Made by a program: the position numbers and the translations under genes
Part shown: one piece after another, positions 9,290 through 17,420 of the stretch
Numbering within the stretch: position 1 is the stretch's first letter
How the letters are laid out: every line of letters starts with the position of its first letter
Notes under the pieces: generated by a model
Told to the model about the DNA's origin: nothing
The model's input: only the letters and a program-made list of their open reading frames with translations
Databases searched by the model: none
Assembly: GCA_016235805.1 (NCBI GenBank)
Contig: JACRIY010000097.1
Location: forward strand, 60,074-124,073
DNA length: 64,000 nt
Direction: 5' to 3'
Source of the DNA: Rhodocyclales bacterium
GTDB lineage: Bacteria; Pseudomonadota; Gammaproteobacteria; Burkholderiales; Rhodocyclaceae

Positions 9290-9884
9290 GCTGACCTTGC
9301 GGGCTTGGACCAGTCCCGTTCCGACGCCCTCCAGGTCGCTGGCCGCCGGCAACGTTCGGCAGCTCCCGGTCGATGAGCAGCCGTAGCAGGGAGTCGCCAC
9401 TGATCAGCGTCACACGAGCGCTGCGCAACGCGGCATAGGACTGAGGACCGGTGCGTCCGCAGTGCACGAACAAGCCGCCTGCCCGTCGCCGATGCGCCAC
9501 CAGCTGACCGAGTGCCGCTACGTGCGGTGGCGCGACGGCAGACCCATAGCGCTTGATCTGCACGGCATGCATGTGCCAGTGCCACCTGGGCAACCAGCAG
9601 CGTCCATCGATGCCACCATCACCGGAGTAGCGGCGGTTGCGCAGGATGAACGTGCCAGCATCTTCCAGCGCTGACATCACCACTTCCTCGTACACGAGCG
9701 GATCGACCTGCCGGAGGTAGCCGAAGGTCCGTGCAGCGAGTGCTTCACCGCGCATGGCCCTCAGTTCTCGCAGGACTGCCCGAGATCGCCTAACCCGCCG
9801 ACGATGGGACGGCAAGCCCCGGAGGCGAATGGTGTTCGCCACGCGTGATGCGCCAGTCACCAGCCAACGCGCGATGCCCTTCAT
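9282..9884 (-). CDS. Mrr-like PD-(D/E)XK restriction endonuclease-like protein
   Basis: YEEVVMSALEDAG...RRYSGDGGIDGRC...HAVQIKRYG...VALGQLVAHRRRAGGLFVHCGRT is an Mrr_cat-like D-x(n)-QxK core. ATGA overlap with the upstream gene. Confidence 0.7.
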   Translation of the reverse strand: MKGIARWLVTGASRVANTIRLRGLPSHRRRVRRSRAVLRELRAMRGEALAARTFGYLRQVDPLVYEEVVMSALEDAGTFILRNRRYSGDGGIDGRCWLPRWHWHMHAVQIKRYGSAVAPPHVAALGQLVAHRRRAGGLFVHCGRTGPQSYAALRSARVTLISGDSLLRLLIDRELPNVAGGQRPGGRRNGTGPSPQGQPR

Positions 9885-10138
9885 GCGGCCGCCGCGGCGG
9901 AAGCCAGCTGATACGGCGGTGCCGACACGGCCTGCTCGACGCGCAGCACGTGCTCCATCTTCAAGAGCAGTGCCTCACCGTGCTCGCGCAGTTCCACATC
10001 GTCGGCGAGTCCGAGCCACCGGCAGAGTGCCGCGTGGTGGACACGAATCGCCGGCACGAAGCGCCGGTCCACATCCAGCTCGATGGCCCGAAGGCGGCAA
10101 GCGTCGAACGCCTCGGTTGCAGTTTCGGCGGTGTTCAT
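9881..10138 (-). CDS. Hypothetical protein (MNTAETATEAFDACR...)
   Basis: Start at 10138 overlaps (ATGA) a TGA ending an integrase-like tail; its stop overlaps the Mrr-like gene start. Confidence 0.55.
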   Translation of the reverse strand: MNTAETATEAFDACRLRAIELDVDRRFVPAIRVHHAALCRWLGLADDVELREHGEALLLKMEHVLRVEQAVSAPPYQLASAAAAA

Positions 10139-10218
10139 GCCTCGACCTCCGTGCTGCGAGCGGACACGGTCTCGGCAGGTCGCGACAGGGCCGCTGCACT
10201 GCCAAGGTAGGCGATATG
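10135..10218 (-). pseudogene. Displaced 3' end of a tyrosine integrase gene (HIAYLGSAAALSRPAETVSARSTEVEA*)
   Basis: Minus strand reads HIAYLGS... then a stop overlapping the next gene. Parallels NCYLGQSAVMRRKPA... at the end of the 15129-16292 integrase. Confidence 0.5.
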
Positions 10219-10236
10219 GGCAGCTGCACATATCGC

Positions 10237-10266
10237 CTATTTAGGTTCGTCCGCGGTTATGCGCAG
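10237..10266 (+). repeat. Left terminal inverted repeat of RIT-like element
   Basis: CTATTTAGGTTCGTCCGCGGTTATGCGCAG; 27/30 identical to the reverse complement of 15184-15213. Confidence 0.85.
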
Positions 10267-10382
10267 CAAGGGCCGCAAGCCGAGCGATCCACCTATGACG
10301 TAGGCCGTCGCGACCGCGCATAACGCTTCCAAGATCGTCCTCCCCGGTGGCCGCTGTGGCCGCCGTCAACGAGGAGACGATC

Positions 10383-11654
10383 ATGGATTCGCTCAACTCC
10401 AATGGGCCCGGCGCGCTGGCGCTGGAGCCGCTCTGCCAAGGCGCTGCGCAGGAACTGCTGATGCGCAGCTACACCATCCGCACCGTCAATCGCTACAAGC
10501 GGGTGTGGAAGCAGCTGGCCGACTTCGTCCGCGCCCAGGGCCTGCCTGCCGAGTACACGCGTGAACTGGCCCTGCGTTTCGAGCAGGCGTACGGCGTTCG
10601 CGACGGGGAGGTGCTCAAGCTCGGCCAACAGTGGCGGCGGCACCTGGTCTTCGGCATCAAGGTGCTCGACGACTTCGCGCGCACCGGCACCATCAGCCGC
10701 TTCGTAGTCGAGACCACCGGGCTTCGAGTACCGGCGGGCATGCACAAGCCCCTGCGGGAGTACGAGCAATACGCCAGGGAGCGGCGGCATCTTCGGCCCA
10801 CCAGCCTGGCCGAGCGGATGCACAACATCGCGGTCTTCCTGGACTTCCTGCGCACTCGCGGCCTGGAGACGCTGGACGCCCTGCAGGCCGAACACCTCAG
10901 CGCCTTCGTTCAGACCCGTACGGACTGGAAGCCGAGGACCGTAGCGTGCGTCTCGTCCAGCGTGAGGCTGTTCCTGCAGTTTCTCTTCATGCGCGGCGCC
11001 CTGCCGCGCGACCTCAGCGCTGCCATCCCAACCGTTCGACTGGCCAGCAATGCCAAGGTGCCGTCGGCGTGGGAGCCAGAACTGGTCGAGCGGCTGCTTG
11101 CTGCCGTCGATCGCAGCTCGCCGAAGGGCCGGCGTGACTACGCCATCTTGATGCTCGCCTCGCGCTTGGGTCTTCGCCTGGGCGACATCAAGCGCTTGAC
11201 GCTCGATCAATTGCACTGGACCACGTCCACCATCGAGATCGTGCAGAACAAGACGGGGGAGCCGCTGGTGCTGCCGCTGATCGAGGAGGTCGGCGCCGCA
11301 CTCATCGACTACCTGCGAGCTGGGCGACCGCCGGTCGAGCACCGGCATCTGTTCACCAACCTGACGCCACCGTTCTCGCCGATCTGCCAGAACGACCGGC
11401 TCCACCGCGTCGTGGCGTACTGGCGGGAACTGGCCGGGATCAAGTTCAAGACCCCGCAGCGTCAGGGACTGCACTCGCTGCGCCATACGTTGGCCACCCG
11501 GCTGCTCGGGGCGCAGACGCCGTTTCCCGTCATCTCGGCCGTTCTGGGGCATGCCTCGCCGGCAACGACCTTCATCTATGCCAAGGCCGACGTGGAGACC
11601 CTGCGCATCGCGGCCATCGATCCGGAGGAGGTGTTCCATGGCCACGCCTCGTAA
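10383..11654 (+). CDS. RIT tyrosine recombinase 1
   Basis: Tyrosine recombinase catalytic motifs: ASRLGLRLGDIKRL, LHSLRHTLATRLL, VLGHASPATTFIYAKAD. GAGGAGA RBS before 10383. Confidence 0.85.
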   Translation: MDSLNSNGPGALALEPLCQGAAQELLMRSYTIRTVNRYKRVWKQLADFVRAQGLPAEYTRELALRFEQAYGVRDGEVLKLGQQWRRHLVFGIKVLDDFARTGTISRFVVETTGLRVPAGMHKPLREYEQYARERRHLRPTSLAERMHNIAVFLDFLRTRGLETLDALQAEHLSAFVQTRTDWKPRTVACVSSSVRLFLQFLFMRGALPRDLSAAIPTVRLASNAKVPSAWEPELVERLLAAVDRSSPKGRRDYAILMLASRLGLRLGDIKRLTLDQLHWTTSTIEIVQNKTGEPLVLPLIEEVGAALIDYLRAGRPPVEHRHLFTNLTPPFSPICQNDRLHRVVAYWRELAGIKFKTPQRQGLHSLRHTLATRLLGAQTPFPVISAVLGHASPATTFIYAKADVETLRIAAIDPEEVFHGHAS

Positions 11655-12633
11655 GCCCGTGACATTCACCGGCAGCAGCCCCCTGGCTCCGCTGATGGCG
11701 CAATACGTTCAGGAGAAGCGAGCCTGTGGCTATCGCTTCAACCCCGCCGCATCCAGCCTGCGCCGACTCGACGCCCACCTGTGCAGCCAAGGCTTGCAGC
11801 AAGTCGAGTTGCCCAAGGCCGCGACCGCATCCTGGCTGGCCAAGCAGCCGCACGAGACCGGCAAGACCCAGCGCGCACGGGTCAACCTGGTTCGCAACTT
11901 CGCCTTGTTCATGCGCCGACTGGACCTTCCTGCCGACGTGCCTGATCACGCCGTGGGCGCCAAGGATTCGAGGCCATTCCTGGCGCGCGTGTTGACGCAC
12001 GGGGAAGTGCGCCGCTTGCTCGAAGCCGCCGACCGGATCGAGCCGATGGCGTCGACTCACCTGCGCCACATCGTGCTGCCGGAGCTGCTGCGCGTGCTGT
12101 ACGGATGCGGCCTGCGTCTCGAAGAGGCTCTGCGCCTGCGCATGCGCGACGTCGACCTAGTCCAGGGGGTGCTGCGCATCAACGACACCAAGTTCCGCAA
12201 GGACCGCCTGGTGCCGCCGGCCCGGCCCCTGGTCGTTCGTCTGCAGAAGTACGCGGCCGCGCTGGGGCCTCGTTCGGACGACGAGTACTTCTTCCCATCG
12301 CCTCGCGGCGGCCGGCTGGACGGCGGTGGCGTGTACCGCAATTTCAGGGAACTGCTGCACCGATGCGGCATCGGCCACGGCGGCCGCGGCGAAGGGCCTC
12401 GACTTCACGACCTGCGCCACACCTTCGCGGTACATACCCTGCTGCGCTGGTACCGCGAGGGTGCCGATCTGCAGCCCAGGATGCCGGTGCTGGCGACCTA
12501 CCTCGGGCACGCCTCGATCGACGGCACCCAGGACTACCTGCAGATGACCGCCGAGCTGCATCCGGAGATCGTCTCGCGGTCGGACGCGGCCTACAGCGAC
12601 GTCATTCCACCCAGGCCCTGGAGGTCGTCATGA
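11638..12633 (+). CDS. RIT tyrosine recombinase 2
   Basis: YGCGLRLEEALRLRMRD, LHDLRHTFAVHTLL, YLGHASIDGTQDYLQM; overlaps genes 1 and 3. Confidence 0.85.
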   Translation: MATPRKPVTFTGSSPLAPLMAQYVQEKRACGYRFNPAASSLRRLDAHLCSQGLQQVELPKAATASWLAKQPHETGKTQRARVNLVRNFALFMRRLDLPADVPDHAVGAKDSRPFLARVLTHGEVRRLLEAADRIEPMASTHLRHIVLPELLRVLYGCGLRLEEALRLRMRDVDLVQGVLRINDTKFRKDRLVPPARPLVVRLQKYAAALGPRSDDEYFFPSPRGGRLDGGGVYRNFRELLHRCGIGHGGRGEGPRLHDLRHTFAVHTLLRWYREGADLQPRMPVLATYLGHASIDGTQDYLQMTAELHPEIVSRSDAAYSDVIPPRPWRSS

Positions 12634-13640
12634 AGCCGACCGACCTCTCCTTGCACGTGACGAACTACCTCACGCGCTACCTCGCCGGCCAGCGCAACCT
12701 GAGCCCGAACACGATCAAGGCCTACCGCGATGTGTTCACGCTGCTCCTGCGCTTTGGCCGCGACGGACGCGGCATTGCCGTCGAGCGCCTCTGCCTGGCC
12801 GACATCGACGTGACCTTCGTCGAGGCCTTCCTCGATCACCTGTCGCAGGAGCGGAAGTGTTCAATCCGCACACAGAACCAGCGGCTGGCCGTGCTGCACG
12901 CATTCTTCCGCTACGTGCAGTCGGAGGTGCCCGAGCGGATGCTGCAGTGCCAGAAGATCATGGCGATGCCGCTGCGGCGCCATGTCCAGGTGCCGGTGGC
13001 CTACATGTCCAAGGACGAGCTGACTCAGGTGCTGGCGCATCCCGATCCGACCACGCCGGCCGGGCGGCGCGACGCGGTGATGCTCAGCGTGCTGTACGAC
13101 ACCGGCGCCCGGGCGCAGGAGTTGATCGACCTGAACGCCCACGATGTGCGTTTGACAACGCCGGCCCAGGTCAGGTTGCTGGGCAAGGGGCGCAAGGTTC
13201 GCGTGGTGCCTTTGATGGACGCCACGGCTCGGCTGTTGCGTGAACACCTGCGGGAGAACGATCTCGATCGGCCCGAGCGAGGCCACCTGCCGGTGTTCCA
13301 GAACCGCCAGGGCGGGCGCTTGTCGCGGTCGGGCCTGCGGTACCTTCTGCACTGCCACGTGCAGGCCGCCCGGTCGGCCGTGCCCGGCTTCACGCAGAAG
13401 ATCAGCCCCCACAGCATGCGGCACACCAAGGGCATGCACCTGCTGCAGAGCGGCGTGTCGCTGGAGATGATCCGCGACTTCCTCGGGCACGTGGATGTGA
13501 AGACGACGCAGATCTACGCCCGGGCGAACCTGGAGATGAAGCGGCGCGCTTTGGAGAAGGTGGCCGGCGAGTCGCCGTCGCCAGCGTTGCCATCCTGGCA
13601 GCAGAGCAAGTCTCTGCTCGACTGGTTGCGCTCGCTATAG
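12630..13640 (+). CDS. RIT tyrosine recombinase 3
   Basis: YDTGARAQELIDLNAHD, PHSMRHTKGMHLLQ, FLGHVDVKTTQIYARA; ATGA overlap with recombinase 2. Confidence 0.85.
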   Translation: MKPTDLSLHVTNYLTRYLAGQRNLSPNTIKAYRDVFTLLLRFGRDGRGIAVERLCLADIDVTFVEAFLDHLSQERKCSIRTQNQRLAVLHAFFRYVQSEVPERMLQCQKIMAMPLRRHVQVPVAYMSKDELTQVLAHPDPTTPAGRRDAVMLSVLYDTGARAQELIDLNAHDVRLTTPAQVRLLGKGRKVRVVPLMDATARLLREHLRENDLDRPERGHLPVFQNRQGGRLSRSGLRYLLHCHVQAARSAVPGFTQKISPHSMRHTKGMHLLQSGVSLEMIRDFLGHVDVKTTQIYARANLEMKRRALEKVAGESPSPALPSWQQSKSLLDWLRSL

Positions 13641-13657
13641 CCGCGCAGAGTAGCTTG

Positions 13658-14056
13658 TCAGTCGGCGGCCAGGGCATGGATGATCGGGCAACTGCCCGTG
13701 GCCGCCCCCGTATCGCATTGGCGCAGCAGCGCCAACAAGGCCTTGCGCATCGCCTTCAGGTCGGCGAGCTTCTCTTCGATGACCTGCAACTTGTGCCCGG
13801 CAAGCTCGCGTGTTTCAGCACAGGCGCAGGCCTCGTCCAGCTCCAGCATGCTGGCGACTTCCTCCAGCGTGAAGCCCAGCACCTGCGCGCGCTTGATGAA
13901 CCGTACACGCTTGATCGCCGCCGGGCCATAGCGGCGATGTCCGCTCGCCGGTTTGTCCGGTTCAGCCATCAAGCCGCGGCGCTGGTAGTACCGGATCGTC
14001 TCGACGTTCACGCCGGCCTCGTCGGCCAATCGCCCTATCGTCAGCTCGCTTGTCAT
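13658..14056 (-). CDS. merR: MerR-family mercury-type regulator
   Basis: MTSELTIGRLADEAGVNVETIRYYQRRGL HTH; cysteines in CACAETRELA, QCDTG and GSCPIIHAL typical of Hg(II) MerR; divergent from merT. Confidence 0.85.
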   Translation of the reverse strand: MTSELTIGRLADEAGVNVETIRYYQRRGLMAEPDKPASGHRRYGPAAIKRVRFIKRAQVLGFTLEEVASMLELDEACACAETRELAGHKLQVIEEKLADLKAMRKALLALLRQCDTGAATGSCPIIHALAAD

Positions 14057-14065
14057 CTGGACCCC

Positions 14066-14097
14066 TTGACTCCGTACCATGGTACGGACTCTAGACT
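14066..14097 (+). promoter_or_regulatory. mer-type operator/promoter
   Basis: TTGACT, then dyad CCGTACCATGGTACGG in a 19-20 bp spacer, then CTAGACT. Classic MerR-type long-spacer architecture. Confidence 0.8.
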
Positions 14098-14126
14098 TTC
14101 CGACATCAAACAAGTTCACCCGGTGT

Positions 14127-14474
14127 ATGGCCACGTTCAAAGCAAGAGGTTCACTGCTCGCCGGCGCGTTGGCCGCCGTCGGCGCGTCGGTGTGCTGCGT
14201 CGGTCCGCTCGTGCTTTTGACGCTGGGCATCGGCGGTGCGTGGATCTCCAACCTGACGGCGCTGGAGCCTTTGAGGCCCTGGTTCATCGCTGCGACGCTG
14301 CTGTTCCTGGGTCTGGCGTTCCGGCGTCTGTACCTGCAGCCACAGGTCTGCGAGCTCGGCGCGGCGTGTGCCGAGCCGGTCGTCCTCAAGCGGCAGCGGC
14401 TGATCTTCTGGCTGGTGACGCTGGGGCTGCTCGCGTTGTTGTCGGTGCCCTGGTTGGCGCCATTCTTTCTGTGA
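14127..14474 (+). CDS. merT: MerT-like mercuric transport protein
   Basis: MATFKARGSLLAGALAAVGASVCCVGPLVLLTLGIGGAW; CC pair in first TM helix plus a further Cys pair. Confidence 0.85.
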   Translation: MATFKARGSLLAGALAAVGASVCCVGPLVLLTLGIGGAWISNLTALEPLRPWFIAATLLFLGLAFRRLYLQPQVCELGAACAEPVVLKRQRLIFWLVTLGLLALLSVPWLAPFFL

Positions 14475-14485
14475 AGGACCTACCC

Positions 14486-14764
14486 ATGCGCCATTTGATT
14501 GCCGCAGCACTCGTCATGCTGATGCCCTTGGCTTCGCTGGCTGCGCCGCCGCAGACCGCCGTGCTCGACGTGCAGAACATGACCTGCGGGCTGTGCCCGG
14601 TCACGGTGAAGAAGTCACTCGAGAAGGTGGCCGGTGTGAGCCAGGCTCAGATCGACTTCGCGAAGAAGACGGCCACCGTCACGTTTGACGCCGACAAGAC
14701 CAACGCAACGGCACTGGCGAAGGCCACGACGGATGCTGGCTTCCCCTCGACGGTGAGGAAGTGA
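14486..14764 (+). CDS. merP: MerP-like periplasmic mercury-binding protein
   Basis: Signal peptide and VQNMTCGLCPVTVKKSLEKVAGV heavy-metal-associated motif. Confidence 0.85.
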   Translation: MRHLIAAALVMLMPLASLAAPPQTAVLDVQNMTCGLCPVTVKKSLEKVAGVSQAQIDFAKKTATVTFDADKTNATALAKATTDAGFPSTVRK

Positions 14765-14766
14765 TC

Positions 14767-14988
14767 ATGGCTGACCCGGAACTGGAATCGGTGCTGACAT
14801 GCCCGGCGTGCGGCCACGCCAAGCGTGAGGTGATGCCGACCGACGCGTGCCAGTTCTTCTACGAGTGCGAGCACTGCAAGACCGTGCTGCGGCCGACGGC
14901 CGGCGACTGTTGCGTGTTCTGTTCCTACGGCTCGGTCAAGTGTCCGCCCGTGCAGATGCAGCGCGGGTGCTCGAGCTGTAGCGCCTGA
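14767..14988 (+). CDS. GDCCVxC-domain protein
   Basis: LTCPACGHAKREVMPTDACQFFYECEHCKTVLRPTAGDCCVFCSYGSVKCPP. Confidence 0.8.
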   Translation: MADPELESVLTCPACGHAKREVMPTDACQFFYECEHCKTVLRPTAGDCCVFCSYGSVKCPPVQMQRGCSSCSA

Positions 14989-15128
14989 AGGCCACGACCC
15001 GCGCGGCAGTACTTCACCCGCGCCGGCGGGGCTGCGCGCACGACATCAGCCGGCCGGCGTCTGGGTAGGCCGGCTGAATGCGCTTGGATGGCTCCTACAC
15101 CCGAACCGTCCCGCGTAGATCAGCGGAG

Positions 15129-16292
15129 TTATGTTGAGTCAGACGCGACCTCTCGCATGTCGGGCGTGAGCGCAGCGGGCTTTCTGCGCATAACCGCGGA
15201 CTGGCCTAAATAGCAGTTGGTGACCTGCAGGCGACTGTGCCCGAGCAGATGCGCGGCTCTGCGCCGGGCGTCTTCATCGAGCGGAGGTCGCTCCTCAGCG
15301 CCACGCACCGGCGATGGGCCGCCAGCGTCTTCGGCGAACACGTCGTTGACTTTCTGGTGGCGCAGCCCGTGGGCGACCACCCCGAGCTCCTTCTTCGAGA
15401 TCCCGAACTTGCGGACCACGTAGTAGAAGCGGTGCTGCGCCTGCTGCGCTGTGTGATCGGAGTTGCCTACGAACTTGCCTGGGCGGACCAGCAGCTTCAA
15501 GCGCTCGATCAGGGCGCGCTGTGACGCGGTGGTCAGAGGGATGTCGCGGGGCCGACCGCCCTTGGTGCCGTGGCTTACCCGTACGAACGTCTCGCAGTCG
15601 GGGAACGCGGCGGCATCGCGCGCGTTCGCTGCCTCGCGGGGAATCACCGCCTCGTGCGGGCGGAAGTGCCGCGCTTCCTTCGGCCTCACGGCGAACTCCG
15701 CGCACAGCTCGAGCTGCAGCCCCACCCACTGGTCGAACGCGGTGACCTCCGCAACCTTCGCCGCGATGTCGACGTTCTTCGCCGTCCAGCTCTTGTCGGC
15801 CACCGCGTTCTGCGAGCGGTGGGCCAGCGGGGAATCCTTGCCCACGTAGAACTCCGGCTCGCGGATCATGCCGTGCTTGCCGAGCCAGCCCGCGAACGTG
15901 CGCAGGAAGCTCAGGTAGTTGTGCACCGTCGCGGTGGCCAGGCCGCGGTCCTGCCATCGACCGACCATGTGTTGCACGTGCCGGCCGGCGAGTTGTCGCG
16001 GGTCGAGGTTCTTGTAGGGCGTGTGGCGACGCAACTCCCTGAAGAACGACACGAGGAAGCGCTGGCGGTCGCCCTTGGTCTTGAACGAGATCAGCTTGCG
16101 CTTGGTGGCGTGTTCGTCGTTGTAGAGCTTCAGTAGGGCGCCGAGCACGCGGATGTAGTCCGTCTTCGGCCCGGGCGGATTGGCGGCGAGGTAGCTCTCA
16201 GGATCGTCGTGCGAGCCCCGTTGCTCGCGCCAGGCGTGAGTGTTCGTCGGCGGCAGGCCGGGGCGTGTTCCGCGGGTGCGGGTAGATGACAT
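15129..16292 (-). CDS. Tyrosine-type site-specific integrase; C-terminus is a fusion with the RIT end
   Basis: AEFAVRPKEARHFRPHEAV, VAHGLRHQKVNDVFA, LLGHSRLQVTNCYLG (catalytic Y). The Y codon and everything after it fall inside the right inverted repeat/element. Confidence 0.75.
   Translation of the reverse strand: MSSTRTRGTRPGLPPTNTHAWREQRGSHDDPESYLAANPPGPKTDYIRVLGALLKLYNDEHATKRKLISFKTKGDRQRFLVSFFRELRRHTPYKNLDPRQLAGRHVQHMVGRWQDRGLATATVHNYLSFLRTFAGWLGKHGMIREPEFYVGKDSPLAHRSQNAVADKSWTAKNVDIAAKVAEVTAFDQWVGLQLELCAEFAVRPKEARHFRPHEAVIPREAANARDAAAFPDCETFVRVSHGTKGGRPRDIPLTTASQRALIERLKLLVRPGKFVGNSDHTAQQAQHRFYYVVRKFGISKKELGVVAHGLRHQKVNDVFAEDAGGPSPVRGAEERPPLDEDARRRAAHLLGHSRLQVTNCYLGQSAVMRRKPAALTPDMREVASDST
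15184..15213 (-). repeat. Right terminal inverted repeat of RIT-like element
   Basis: CTGCGCATAACCGCGGACTGGCCTAAATAG, reverse complement of the left repeat (27/30). Confidence 0.85.
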
Positions 16293-17336
16293 GGTGCAAC
16301 TCCAACGCGTGGCCGCCTGAGGCGACGGCGGCCGTGAACCGGAGGGACGCGGATCGTGAGCGGCGGCCCCCCGCGTCCTGAACGGGGCAGCTGCTTGAGG
16401 TCGAGGGATAACGACGGCACAGAGGACCTCGGCTCTGTGCAGAAGGGGTCGAAGGGTTTGCAGTCGGGCGACTGCTGGAAGACGTAAAAAAAACTCGCTC
16501 AGGCAAGTCGCTGGCGTTTCCGCGCGGCGACCCCCAGGGTTGCACTGCGATGTGCATGGGCGTCATCACCTCTGTGGGTGGTGACCGCCCTTCCAGGTCC
16601 ATGCCTGGAATCGCGGGCTGTTCATGTGATCCCGGCGCTCCCGCTGACCCATCGCCCTTCCATCAGGCGAGTAGCGGGGCCTCTATCCGATCGCACACCG
16701 GCCTGCACCTCCAATCGGGTGCAGTGCGGGCGGCGCCTCACGGGCGTACGACAAAGGCTCGGGATGGTTCGGCGCTGCAGACGACGCAGCGCAGCTCAGC
16801 CGCGCGCTTGACGAGCGCGTACGGCAGACGTGGTTCCGTCGAGGACGGATCGATGAGAAGAAGTGGCTTCGCGCGGGTTGCGCGTGCTGCTCTCTATGGA
16901 AGCAGCGGAGCAGGGGCAGGTCACGACTGCGAACGGCTGCTGTGGGCGAGGAGGCCCCGGTGCAGCGACCGGCTTGCTTGGGTCCGAAGGATGCTGTGGC
17001 AAGCGCACATGCCTCGCAGGTAGTGGACACGACGAGGCTCGCCGTTGTCAACCCTCTCTTGACAGCTCCGAATTCGCGTTCACACAGCCAAATGGACTCG
17101 AAACGCGCCATCCGATGCCGCACATACCTCGGACTTGACATCCCTTCCTTCCACCTCTGTTTCGAGCGAATCCAGATTCGGACGGGTGTGGGTCCTAGTC
17201 CTCTCGCTGACGCCTACCCAGACCGGAAGACAAACGGTCCTCGTAGCCGGACCGATCTCGCAACCTTGGCCGGGTCGCACTGCACCCTTTGGGCCTTCCA
17301 AGGGCCTCTCGAGAGGCCCATCCGGTGGGCCGCGCG

Positions 17337-17361
17337 CCAATCGAAGTCGGGATTTCCGCTG
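17337..17361 (+). promoter_or_regulatory. Conserved activator-type promoter box, copy 2
   Basis: CCAATCGAAGTCGGGATTTCCGCTG, then GATCCT (17383-17388); 60 bp upstream of start 17421. Confidence 0.7.
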
Positions 17362-17420
17362 TGACGCGGTCGCCGCCGGCGCGATCCTCCGGGCACGTAT
17401 TCAGCGCAAAGGAAGAAATC

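Larger units (their letters stand above)
10237..15213. mobile_element. RIT-like (recombinase-in-trio) element carrying a mer-type cargo
   Basis: Three consecutive overlapping tyrosine recombinase genes plus merR/merT/merP/GDCCVxC genes, bounded by inverted CTATTTAGG-NNN-GTCCGCGGTTATGCGCAG (10237-10266 and 15184-15213). Confidence 0.75.

Noticed and set aside
10293-11669. 458-aa minus-strand ORF opposite RIT recombinase 1
   Set aside because: Shadow ORF in GC-rich DNA; low-complexity Arg/Gly-rich product with no domain, while the plus strand encodes clear recombinase motifs.
14489-14988. Complete mercury-resistance (mer) operon
   Set aside because: No merA reductase or merB visible; only regulator, transport, binding and GDCCVxC genes, so full resistance is not claimed.
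16562-16610. Tandem hairpins as rho-independent terminators of the integrase gene
   Set aside because: They lie upstream of the integrase start on its strand and are not followed by a T-tract; treated as structured noncoding DNA instead.
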